Shown here piece by piece: positions 39,853 through 47,641 of a stretch of DNA of 64,000 nt. The position numbers and the translations under genes were made by a program. The stretch's first letter is position 1, and the number at the start of each line of letters is the position of its first letter. Source of the DNA: a bacterium (GTDB lineage: Bacteria > Armatimonadota > Zipacnadia > Zipacnadales > Zipacnadaceae); the NCBI GenBank assembly GCA_030615605.1, contig JAUWYY010000001.1, positions 62,001-126,000 of the forward strand. Reading direction: 5' to 3'. The notes beneath the pieces are model-generated. The model saw only the letters and a list, made by a program, of their open reading frames with translations. It searched no databases and had not been told where the DNA came from.

Positions 39853-42800
39853 TTAGCGGATTACGTTCAGGGTGCGCAGGGCGCGGGCGGTGGTGCCATT
39901 GGTAGCGTTGGCTTCGATCTGGATCAGATATCGGCCACTGGGTACGCTGCTGCCAGTGTCAGCGCGGCCATCCCACAGCACTACATTCTGACCGGCAGCA
40001 TGGGCCCGATCAGTCTCCAGGATGCGGATGGTGCGGCCAGCGATATTCATTACTCTAATGTTGCACTGGGCTGGGCAGGAAAGGGTGAAGACCACCTCAC
40101 CGCCGCCCCGAGTAGGCAGTGCGGCGACAGAGGTCAGCGTAACTGATTGACTGCTGGTCGGCGTGACTGTCAGCTTGAAACGCCGGCTGCCCGCCTCCTG
40201 GGGATTGAAGACATATCGTGGCCGCAAGCGCAGGTTGACAGTCCCTCCTCCATCAAGGTCCTGCAATGTGGCCTCATACTCGTCGGGCAGCTCGTTGAGG
40301 GTGGGCCAGGTCAGGCTTATTTCGCTGTCGGGATGAGGCCACGTGACGACCACGTCCCACTTGTACTCCGTGACGGACTGAGTCGCGAAGCTGGCGGCCA
40401 GGCGGCGGTTGCTGTCCCCGTCGAGCAGGTATAGATCCACCGCGGTGGCCACAGCCGGCGGATTGTCCACCTTGGTCACCACCGCTGCCGGGCGCAGGCC
40501 ACAGAAATTGTCGGTATCGCGGCTGGTGCTGTCTGCAGCCACCAACTGCAGCGACCATCCCTCGTCCTCGGCTGATGACTGGTCGCCCTGTACAGTCGCG
40601 GCGGAAGTACCAGTGGGCCGGGCGATGGTGAACGTACACGGTTCGTATGCGAGAAGCCAGAAACCGCTCCACGGGGCGATCTGGCGCTGGCCGATGCTGT
40701 CGGCGCTAATCATCTTGTAGCTGTGGTCATCAGTGTCATAAATCCAGGCGACAGCACAGAGGATGCCCAGGCGGTGGGCGCTGAGCATATCATAGGTCCC
40801 GTCCTGGAAGACCGTGGCCGCACCGAAGTCAGTCGGCCCAAAGAACGGATTGCCCAGCAGGTGCCAGCCAGGCTGCAGCGGGACATCAAAATCGCCGGAC
40901 GGTGCCGAAGTGCCTTCGGGGGTGACGGCAACAGGATAGGGAAGATCAACCCAGAAGCCGCGGGCCAGATCGAGCTGGAGAATCGGTTCCAGGGGTTCGC
41001 CGTCGTAGATCTCATACTGCTCGGCAGCTCGGTCCCAGCGAGCGTAGCGATCAATCAGGTCGCCGGAAGGGATGTCAAACAGCGTGGCGGGGTGCTGGTC
41101 GGGCGGTATCGCCGGGGCGGAGAGCAGTTGCAGGCCTGCCTCAAAAGGCATTTCGTCATTGGGGTAAGACTGGACCGGGCCAGCGGTCTGGACAAGCTGA
41201 TTTTCATTACCGACGTCATCGGTGGCGGTGATAGCGTAGTAGTAGTCTGCGCCGTCCACCACGCTGGTATCGGTCCAGGTGCTGGTAGCAGGATTGGTGA
41301 AGGTGACAAGCAGTGTGACGTGCTCCTGTGTCACTGTGTTGAAGTTGCGATTTGACCGGTACAGGCTGTAGAAGTCAAAATCTTCCGGCGGACTGTACAT
41401 CCACTCCAGTTCGATGGCCCCCCCGGAATCACTGGGCCGGTCATGGGTGGTCAGCGTGGTGATCTGAGGCGGAGCCAGATCGTTGCGGGATTGCGCTGGC
41501 CCAACTATCTCCGAGTCAGTATACAGGGCATCGGCGACAGTTCTGATTGTGTAGTAGTAGTCCACCCCGTCGGTCACCGGGGTGTCATTGTATTGTTGGG
41601 TGCTGGGCGGTAGCGAGTCAATATCGCTGAAGGGGCCGGAGGCGCCGGTCCGTCGCCGCACGACATAGCTGGTGACACTGTTGCTGCCGCCGCCATCATC
41701 GGCTGACTTGAGCCAGGTGAGAGTGATGCTGCCGCCCTGGTCGCCGGTAGTGTCGGCAGCCTGCAGATTGGTGACCGATGCGGGCGGGATAGGCACTCCC
41801 AGGGCACGGGCGGCGTTTATGCGGCCGGTGCCCAGCATTCCTGCGTAGCCGGGATTCTGCGGATCAATGTTGTCGGTGGTATCGCGAATTATCTGGTAGA
41901 CGGCGGCCGGATTGCCCCGCAAGCCGGGATTCTGGGCTATGAGCAGCGCCGCCAGGCCCGATGCAATAGGCGCGGAGAAGGAGGTGCCGTCATTGGTGTA
42001 CCAGTACTCGTCGAACGCAGGATACGACGGATCGTAAAAGGCCGGGCCGTAGATTCCCAGGCCAGGGGCGGCAACATCCACGAAATTGCCGCCAGAGCTG
42101 TCCCAGTTGGCGAAACCTGGCTTGCGATCCTGACTGTCGGTGGCAGTGACTCCCAGCACGTAGTTGTCGATCAACGGATTGGGGCCGTCGTTGCATACGG
42201 GAGACTTCCAAGTGTAGTCGTCATTAGTCAGTTCGGCGTAGTTGTTGCCAGCGGCTGCTATGACCAGCTTGCCCGACTCATAGGCTGTATTGATAGGGGG
42301 CGAGAAGGCGTCGCTATATCCTGATCCTATACTCAGGTTGATGATGTCGGCCCCGTTGGCCGTGGCATAATCAATAGCCTCGACCACAATGGAGACCGAG
42401 CCGCTACCGCTGGCCGGAAAGACCTGCAGGACCATAATCTGGGCCTGCCAGTCAATTCCGGCAGTGCCCCAGGCATTGTTACCGACCGCGGCAGCGGTCC
42501 CTGCGACCAGCGTGCCGTGCGAGACATTTTCATCCGATCCACCGGTCGGCTGGGGAGTGGGGTCGCCGTCGTCGTTGTAGAAGTCGTAGCCGTGAACGTC
42601 GTCTACATATCCGTTCCCGTCGTCGTCTACTTCATTTCCGGGAATCTCGCCGGGATTGGTCCAGATCTTGCTGACCAGGTCGGGATGGTCCATATCGCAG
42701 CCCGAATCAACCACCGCGATGGTCACGGTATCAGTGCCCGTAGTGACATCCCAGGCCTGCGGGGCGTCAATCTTGGGCAGATGCCACTGTTCGCCATACT

Positions 42801-43218
42801 CCGGATCATTGGGAACAAGTGCGGGATAGACCAGGGCATCAGGGACAGCGAATTCCACCTCGGGGCGGCTTTCGAACTGGCGGGCCGCCGCCATCAGGTC
42901 ACTGCCGCTGGGCAAGTCAATAATCACCAGGCCGCTGACCGGCAGCATTTTCCTTACCCGGCTATTGCCGGCGGCGGCCAGCGTTCCGACCTGCTGGGGG
43001 CCGACGTGCGGGCGCAGCTTGAGGATCAATCGGTCGGCAACTGCCCGCGCCGGCATCATCCGCACCGTGCCATTGGCGGCAGTCACCGCGTGAGGCGGTC
43101 CCGGGATGGGGACAGTATTCAACTGCTGCTCAGCACCCCAAAGAGAGACGGTTGAGCCGAGCAGGAAAAGAACGGCCACCAACAGCAGCGCGGCAGTTGT
43201 CTGACGGGACTCAATCAT
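39853..43218 (-). CDS. Large secreted subtilase with FN3 and FlgD-like sorting domain
   Basis: A secreted S8 protease of about 1121 residues. The signal peptide (ALLLVAVLFLLGSTVSLWGAEQQ) is followed by a propeptide, then the catalytic domain with Asp in IAVVDSGCDMDHPDL, His in ENVSHGTLVAGTAAAVG and Ser in NDGTSFSAPIASGLAALL. A Ca-binding-like insert GNEVDDDGNGYVDD lies between. Two fibronectin type III domains (about residues 500-700), an unassigned beta region and a final 80-residue FlgD/T9SS-type domain (NIRVMNIAGRTIRILE, DGRADTGSSVPSGRYLIQI) follow. ATG 43218 is 8 nt below a -10 box with no ribosome site, so the start is uncertain. Confidence 0.88.
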   Translation of the reverse strand: MIESRQTTAALLLVAVLFLLGSTVSLWGAEQQLNTVPIPGPPHAVTAANGTVRMMPARAVADRLILKLRPHVGPQQVGTLAAAGNSRVRKMLPVSGLVIIDLPSGSDLMAAARQFESRPEVEFAVPDALVYPALVPNDPEYGEQWHLPKIDAPQAWDVTTGTDTVTIAVVDSGCDMDHPDLVSKIWTNPGEIPGNEVDDDGNGYVDDVHGYDFYNDDGDPTPQPTGGSDENVSHGTLVAGTAAAVGNNAWGTAGIDWQAQIMVLQVFPASGSGSVSIVVEAIDYATANGADIINLSIGSGYSDAFSPPINTAYESGKLVIAAAGNNYAELTNDDYTWKSPVCNDGPNPLIDNYVLGVTATDSQDRKPGFANWDSSGGNFVDVAAPGLGIYGPAFYDPSYPAFDEYWYTNDGTSFSAPIASGLAALLIAQNPGLRGNPAAVYQIIRDTTDNIDPQNPGYAGMLGTGRINAARALGVPIPPASVTNLQAADTTGDQGGSITLTWLKSADDGGGSNSVTSYVVRRRTGASGPFSDIDSLPPSTQQYNDTPVTDGVDYYYTIRTVADALYTDSEIVGPAQSRNDLAPPQITTLTTHDRPSDSGGAIELEWMYSPPEDFDFYSLYRSNRNFNTVTQEHVTLLVTFTNPATSTWTDTSVVDGADYYYAITATDDVGNENQLVQTAGPVQSYPNDEMPFEAGLQLLSAPAIPPDQHPATLFDIPSGDLIDRYARWDRAAEQYEIYDGEPLEPILQLDLARGFWVDLPYPVAVTPEGTSAPSGDFDVPLQPGWHLLGNPFFGPTDFGAATVFQDGTYDMLSAHRLGILCAVAWIYDTDDHSYKMISADSIGQRQIAPWSGFWLLAYEPCTFTIARPTGTSAATVQGDQSSAEDEGWSLQLVAADSTSRDTDNFCGLRPAAVVTKVDNPPAVATAVDLYLLDGDSNRRLAASFATQSVTEYKWDVVVTWPHPDSEISLTWPTLNELPDEYEATLQDLDGGGTVNLRLRPRYVFNPQEAGSRRFKLTVTPTSSQSVTLTSVAALPTRGGGEVVFTLSCPAQCNIRVMNIAGRTIRILETDRAHAAGQNVVLWDGRADTGSSVPSGRYLIQIEANATNGTTARALRTLNVIR

Positions 43219-43225
43219 ATGATTC

Positions 43226-43231
43226 ATTATA
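43226..43231 (-). promoter_or_regulatory. -10 box of large subtilase gene
   Basis: TATAAT on the minus strand, 7 nt before the chosen start codon. The flanking ATGGGTATAAT is the same as at the other subtilase gene. No clear -35 box is seen. Confidence 0.5.
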
Positions 43232-43312
43232 CCCATGAAATTGGTGCTGGCACACTTCCAGCAGCAACAAGCATACCGAGTCTGCTCCGCTGCTGTGAGG
43301 GTGCTGGTGGCA

Positions 43313-43342
43313 TTGTTACTTATGACGTATCTGATGTACAAT
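43313..43342 (+). promoter_or_regulatory. Promoter for methyltransferase gene
   Basis: TTGTTA (43313-43318), an 18-nt spacer and TACAAT (43337-43342), 87 bp before the methyltransferase start. Confidence 0.5.
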
Positions 43343-43428
43343 CGGTTCCACCAGACGAGAAGTTAACAGTGGCGACGCGAAACCAGCTTGTCCCCAAAAC
43401 GGTTCTCTGAAATATCCGTTCGCCGGAT

Positions 43429-44376
43429 ATGCGAGATATGAAGCCGATGACCAATGAGAAGAAGGCAACGTGGGATTGCCTGGAGATGCTGGTCTGCCCG
43501 TCGTGCCGCGCTAGGTTGACTGATTGTACTCAGGGACTTCGTTGCACCACCTGTGATCTCACCTACACTGTCACAGAGAGCATACCCCGGATGGTTGATG
43601 AGAGCTGGTTGGACGAGGCTACCCGTCAAGAGATGGCTGCCCAGGATGGGCATTTCGCTGGTCTGCCCGACAAAGCGGTATTCAAGCCTGACTACCATTC
43701 CCGCTATCGGCGCTGCCGTACGCGCCAGCGCCTGGAGCACCTGTTGGCGCAGCTCGATCGCGGTATTACTCATAGGCCCTCGGTGCATGTGGCCTGTTGT
43801 GGGACTGGCTACGAGGTAGAAGCGCTGCTGCAAGCCGGCTGGCAGGTATCGGCCTCGGATCTTTCGGTACAGGCGCTTCGTGGTCTGAGCAAACGCAGCG
43901 CCGCTCGCAGCTATCGAGTCCCATACCTGCAGGCTGATGTCCGGTATCTGCCCTTTGCTGCGGATAGCTTTGATGTGGCTGTGGCAGTGGAGGGGCTTCA
44001 CCACACCCCCGATCCGTTGGGCGGCTTTACTGAGTTGGTGCGCGTCGCTCGGCATCAGGTGGCCGTAATCGAGCCCTACACAACGGGAGCGTTGAATCTG
44101 CTGGCCCGGTTGGGTCTGGCGCACAGACCTGAGTACTCCCGGCGCCAGCCCCGCCGCCTGACGGCATCTTTGGCTGGCCAGATGCTGAGCGTTGCCGGCG
44201 TGGACGCTGGCATCACGCGGCTGTACCTGGATCTGCCTCCTGGCCTGCTGGCGGATACAGCCGGAGACTGGCCAATCCTGGCTGCGTTGCTGGGCGCCTC
44301 CAATCGAGGGGCCGAGTGGCTATTGGGAATAGTGGGAATGGGGAACAAGATAGCCCTGGTCGCCGACGTCAACTGA
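43429..44376 (+). CDS. SAM-dependent methyltransferase with N-terminal Trm112-like zinc ribbon
   Basis: A 315-residue protein. Residues 22-25 and 38-41 (CPSC and CTTC) form a Trm112-type zinc ribbon (LEMLVCPSCRARL...LRCTTCDLTYTV). A class I methyltransferase domain follows, with the SAM loop VHVACCGTGYEVEALLQAGW, DVRYLPFAADSFDVAVAVEGLHH (Methyltransf_11 pattern). The C-terminal 80 residues are helical and possibly membrane-associated. The substrate is not known; ubiquinone/menaquinone-type or small-molecule methylation are options. ATGs at 43438 and 43447 are alternative starts. Confidence 0.85.
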   Translation: MRDMKPMTNEKKATWDCLEMLVCPSCRARLTDCTQGLRCTTCDLTYTVTESIPRMVDESWLDEATRQEMAAQDGHFAGLPDKAVFKPDYHSRYRRCRTRQRLEHLLAQLDRGITHRPSVHVACCGTGYEVEALLQAGWQVSASDLSVQALRGLSKRSAARSYRVPYLQADVRYLPFAADSFDVAVAVEGLHHTPDPLGGFTELVRVARHQVAVIEPYTTGALNLLARLGLAHRPEYSRRQPRRLTASLAGQMLSVAGVDAGITRLYLDLPPGLLADTAGDWPILAALLGASNRGAEWLLGIVGMGNKIALVADVN

Positions 44377-44475
44377 AATAGGTATCCCGACGCTCCCAAG
44401 CTCCGAGTTGCCCTCCATCCTTATTGATCGGGCCAACATTTGTGCGGCATTGCTCCAGAAAGTCTGGCAGAGGCC

Positions 44476-44504
44476 TTGACATGGACCTGAGTTTGTGGTA
44501 TAGT
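44476..44504 (+). promoter_or_regulatory. Strong promoter for structured RNA
   Basis: TTGACA (44476-44481), a 17-nt spacer and TATAGT (44499-44504). There is no open reading frame behind it, so the product appears to be a non-coding RNA ending at the hairpin at 44674-44711. Confidence 0.8.
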
Positions 44505-44510
44505 ATGTTT

Positions 44511-44715
44511 GTATAGTGTTCTGGACCCGAACTTAGACATAGTTCATAGGAACCAGGAGATGCAGCCCGAGACACAGCCTGCTTTGCATCTGTGTCCGCA
44601 CTCAGGTTGAGCATTCGGGTCCACAGCCGCCTACAAGTCGTTGCTCGCCTTGAAGCCCGTAGGCGGAAGCATGCAGCCGAACTCTTTCTTGCCCCGAGAA
44701 GAGTTCGGCTGCTCA
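44511..44715 (+). ncRNA. Structured non-coding RNA candidate, about 200 nt
   Basis: Between a consensus promoter and a long terminator hairpin lies a 205-nt segment without an open frame. It has several complementary blocks. GGACCCGAA (44523-44531) pairs with TTCGGGTCC (44614-44622) to close a domain that contains GACACAG/CTGTGTC. CCGCCTAC (44627-44634) pairs with GTAGGCGG (44659-44666) as a second hairpin. The size fits 6S RNA or another housekeeping RNA, but I do not see the 6S central bubble layout. Signatures of SRP RNA, tmRNA and RNase P RNA were not found. Identity unknown. Confidence 0.55.
44674..44711 (+). terminator. Terminator hairpin of structured RNA
   Basis: A perfect 13-bp stem (CAGCCGAACTCTT / AAGAGTTCGGCTG) with a 12-nt loop, followed by CTCATTTGT. 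The U-run is weak but the stem is long. Confidence 0.7.
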
Positions 44716-44796
44716 TTTGTGGGGTTGTCAAGCGCCTGTCAGAACAGTTCTGTGAGTAAGCTTCCTCGTTAGTTGGGAGCCAACGGCTTTCTGAGC

Positions 44797-44826
44797 TTGT
44801 CTTTCTGCGTAATTCTGTGCTATAAT
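44797..44826 (+). promoter_or_regulatory. rpsT promoter
   Basis: TTGTCT (44797-44802), an 18-nt spacer and TATAAT (44821-44826), 70 bp before rpsT. Together with the RNA promoter at 44476 and its hairpin, it explains most of the 519-bp gap 44377-44895. Confidence 0.7.
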
Positions 44827-44895
44827 AGCCGTGTCGCCGCTGGCTGTGTTGCTACCAGGCGACTATTTGCTTTCGAGAAAGGAAACTGTCCAGAT

Positions 44896-45165
44896 ATGCC
44901 GCAGATCAAATCGCGACGCAAACATATACGTCAAACTGAGAAGCGCACCCTCCGTAACCGCCGGCTGAAGCAGGAGATTGCTAAGTCCACTCGAGCTGTT
45001 CTGGAGGCAGCGCGCAGCGACGCTGAAGAAGAGATTCAAGAGGCGATAAGTCGCGCTTACAAGGCCATTGACAAGGCCGGCCAAGCTGGTGTCTTTCATG
45101 CTCGGCGGGGTGATCGCAAGAAATCGCTTCTGGCCCGGCAAGTTGCTGAGCTTCAAGCCGAGTAG
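44896..45165 (+). CDS. rpsT: 30S ribosomal protein S20
   Basis: An 89-residue, very basic helical protein that binds 16S rRNA at the base of the small subunit. PQIKSRRKHIRQTEKRTLRN at the N-terminus and KAIDKAGQAGVFHARRGDRKKSLLA at the C-terminus match S20 closely (its usual KA.KKG.IH...A..KKSRL pattern). AAAGGA lies 12 nt before the ATG. It is monocistronic, with its own promoter and a convergent neighbour. Confidence 0.95.
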   Translation: MPQIKSRRKHIRQTEKRTLRNRRLKQEIAKSTRAVLEAARSDAEEEIQEAISRAYKAIDKAGQAGVFHARRGDRKKSLLARQVAELQAE

Positions 45166-45242
45166 TAGTCAGCCACCGCAGATTCTTCCGAGGATGTTGC
45201 GGACCACCGACTGACCAGTTCAGGCCCAACTGCCCGGGAGGC

Positions 45243-45797
45243 TCACTCTTCACTTCGGGGTCCGCCCGCATCGCCGCCAGTCTCCGTACTGCTGTCGTCC
45301 GCTGCCGCGTGTTGTTCGATGATTTCCTGCATCTCGGTAACGCCGAGGGCGCGCCTGGTGGATTCATCTAGCTGGTCAACTATCTCCTGGGGCACTGCTA
45401 CGAGAATCATGCCTCGTTTTGCCAGCATGCGCAGGTACTCGTTGAGGGAAACCTCCACCTCGCGGCGAGTGAGCTTATATTCGTCAGATAGTGCCTCGCC
45501 AATCTGCTCGATGCTATGTTCGCCGTTGCACATCTTCCAGACAAAGGTGCCGACTTCGTCTAGAACAACAGGACGCTCTTCGGGCACCGCTATGAAAAAG
45601 TTGATCAATTTGCCGGTCGCCCCGCCTCTCCGGGTCAGCATGGCCACGACGTAACCTTCTTCGTTATATTGCCATTCCAAATTGGGGTTGCGCAGAGGCT
45701 TAATGGCCAGAGCCTGATGGCGGGTGATCTGCGGGCTGGGCTGCCGCAGCCTTAGCTTTTCCAGTAGCCTATTCCACAGTTGTGTGATCAGATACAT
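45243..45797 (-). CDS. PqqD-like (RRE fold) protein
   Basis: A 184-residue protein whose centre matches the PqqD family: RPVVLDEVGTFVWKMCNGEHSIEQIGEALSDEY, then EVEVSLNEYLRMLAKRGMI. PqqD-like domains recognise leader peptides of ribosomally made, modified peptides, but many stand-alone members lack such a partner. The C-terminal 50 residues are acidic and low in complexity. The start overlaps the end of the metallophosphoesterase gene by 10 bp, so the two are coupled. No precursor peptide or radical SAM enzyme is nearby. Confidence 0.85.
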   Translation of the reverse strand: MYLITQLWNRLLEKLRLRQPSPQITRHQALAIKPLRNPNLEWQYNEEGYVVAMLTRRGGATGKLINFFIAVPEERPVVLDEVGTFVWKMCNGEHSIEQIGEALSDEYKLTRREVEVSLNEYLRMLAKRGMILVAVPQEIVDQLDESTRRALGVTEMQEIIEQHAAADDSSTETGGDAGGPRSEE

Positions 45798-46723
45798 CGT
45801 TGGTATTCTCCTGGCTTGATATTTGCGCGGTCGCGCAGTTCCGCATTTGGTATTTGCTCAGCGACGCCTTGGCGCAGGGTGAGGATGCATACCTCCGCTG
45901 GACACAAGAAGCGGGCGTCCAATCCCGCGCCGATACCCCGGCTGACGTGGATGACCGTCTGGCCAGATCGCATCAGCCCGGATGATCGCCGCCGCAGCCG
46001 CCAAACCGGCGCCCAGGGACTGCCCAAGCCCGGCAGCCGACACTGTCCGCCGTGAGTGTGGCCGGCCAGCAGCAGGTCAGCCCAGTCAGCGCGGGGCAAG
46101 TCAATGGCGTCCGGCGAGTGGGCCAGCATAATCTTCAAGTCGGCGGGCCCAATCTCCTTCAGTGCGGTTTCGATGTCGTCCCGGCCGCACGAGGGGTCGC
46201 CCACGCCCACGATGGCGACAGTCTGCCCCTTGAGTGTCAGCAAGCAGCTCTTGTTCTCCAGCAACTGAATTTCAGTCTGGCTCAGAGACTGCTCCCAATC
46301 TTGCACGGTTGGGTCCGGCTTGCGGCTGCCAAATAGATAGGTCTCCAGAGTGCAGTTCCAGTCATGGTTGCCCAGCACGGCGTAGACTCCATACCGGGCG
46401 GACAATTCGTCCAGACGCTCCGCGGCGCAGTTGGCATAGCGAAAACCGTTGGACAGGTCCCCGGTGATCGCCACCAGGTCAGGTGCTTGCCGGAGGGTTT
46501 CGGCAATGGCACCATTGGTCACCGAGTCATCACGGCGATGACACGCGCAGTGCAGGTCGGACAGGTGAGCGATGCGCAGGCCGACCAGCGCCTCCGGTAG
46601 GTTAGGTAGCGGCACGTCAATCTGCCTGACACACACCCGCTGCGGCTCAATCAGTGAAGCGTATACCCAAAAAGTAGCCGTGGCCGCCACCAGGATCCAG
46701 AGGATTATTGCAGTGGTGATCAT
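45788..46723 (-). CDS. Membrane-anchored metallophosphoesterase (YkuE/YaeI-like)
   Basis: A 311-residue phosphodiesterase with an N-terminal membrane helix (residues 3-24) and the dinuclear metal motifs LSDLHC (53-58), ITGDLSNG, LGNHDW, AHSPDAIDL and LAGHTHGGQ. Such proteins, for example YaeI and YkuE, hydrolyse phosphoesters at the membrane face and have been linked to lipid or cell-envelope turnover. It lies between a three-helix membrane protein and the PqqD-like gene and is probably co-transcribed with both. Confidence 0.93.
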   Translation of the reverse strand: MITTAIILWILVAATATFWVYASLIEPQRVCVRQIDVPLPNLPEALVGLRIAHLSDLHCACHRRDDSVTNGAIAETLRQAPDLVAITGDLSNGFRYANCAAERLDELSARYGVYAVLGNHDWNCTLETYLFGSRKPDPTVQDWEQSLSQTEIQLLENKSCLLTLKGQTVAIVGVGDPSCGRDDIETALKEIGPADLKIMLAHSPDAIDLPRADWADLLLAGHTHGGQCRLPGLGSPWAPVWRLRRRSSGLMRSGQTVIHVSRGIGAGLDARFLCPAEVCILTLRQGVAEQIPNAELRDRANIKPGEYQRCI

Positions 46724-46749
46724 AGTTGTGTGGTAAATTGTTGCGAATC

Positions 46750-47133
46750 TTAGATAGTGGGGCCGCGCTCATCCGAGTCAGGTTGGGGTGGCTCCTGGAG
46801 CCGTCGCACGTTGCGCAGAGCGACAAAGAGCAAGATACCAACCAGGAAGACAGCCGCTAGTGTGGTAAAGATGCCGCCGGGTCTGCCCCAGCTTAGGTGT
46901 AGTCCACCGGCGCCGGCTGAGTAACCCACAATTGGCCCGCCCAGCAGCGCCCGTGCTCCGGCCAGAACCACAATTGTGGCCGCCAGGCACAGCCAAACCA
47001 TAATCAGGCCTCGCCAGATATCGAGCTTGGGATGCCTCAGCGCGAGCGCCTTCAGATACACCAGGTAGCTGAGAAAGCCAGTGACAGCTATCACCACCAC
47101 GCCCATTGCTATCCATTCAGCGATGTTTATCAT
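46750..47133 (-). CDS. Three-helix membrane protein
   Basis: A 127-residue protein with hydrophobic helices at about residues 5-26, 42-63 and 86-108 and a charged C-terminal tail. No family recognised. It lies 26 bp before the metallophosphoesterase gene in the same direction. Confidence 0.6.
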   Translation of the reverse strand: MINIAEWIAMGVVVIAVTGFLSYLVYLKALALRHPKLDIWRGLIMVWLCLAATIVVLAGARALLGGPIVGYSAGAGGLHLSWGRPGGIFTTLAAVFLVGILLFVALRNVRRLQEPPQPDSDERGPTI

Positions 47134-47164
47134 TGTCTGAGCCTCTGATAGAGAAGCGGTTTCA

Positions 47165-47330
47165 TAGCCTATTGAGCACGATCATGATGCAGGCGAGATG
47201 AAAGAAGGCACTGTAGATTTGAGGCTTGTATTCGTAGCGGACGACCGGGTGAAAGTCCGCTCCGCGATCCAGCGATGTCCGTAACCGCGCAACGCCGCCA
47301 TCCTTAGTCTTCTTGCGCCAATGGCCACAC
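47165..47330 (-). pseudogene. Relic of IS5/IS4-type transposase C-terminus
   Basis: The minus strand encodes RGYGHRWIAERTF in one frame. After a shift it gives VVRYEYKPQIYSAFFHLACI and MIVLNRL before a stop, the usual end of DDE transposases (RW..ER.F ... RYE....Y..F..LA....L.RL). The rest of the element and its inverted repeats are not visible in the flanking sequence, and the 47389-47641 gap shows no gene. Confidence 0.7.
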
Positions 47331-47641
47331 AGCGAAACCATTGGTTGCTCCTCACTTTTTTCACCTCATTGTTCGCTGGGCTTAGCATAATAACGCCTTG
47401 GAGGAGTTGTTTCGCTGCACTCGGTCTGTTTGAGCGTATGATTCCGTCTACTTACCGGTCAGTTCCTGATCTATTGCCCTCGTACCTCCCCCTCCCGAGT
47501 GGTGGCTGATTCGGGCCTGGCGGCCTGGGCTACCGGGTTGTCCAAGCTGGCACCGTGTACGTGTTGTGATAGACAATACAGTTTCGCTTTCAGCCAGCGC
47601 TGGCGCGACAGACAGGCTCTCAATCTTGTGATGCCAGACAT

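Noticed and set aside
44511-44715. Call as 6S RNA, SRP RNA or a riboswitch
   Set aside because: The 5' segment pairs with the middle rather than the 3' end, the SRP GGAA tetraloop context and riboswitch core motifs were not found, and a hairpin terminator precedes a separate rpsT promoter.
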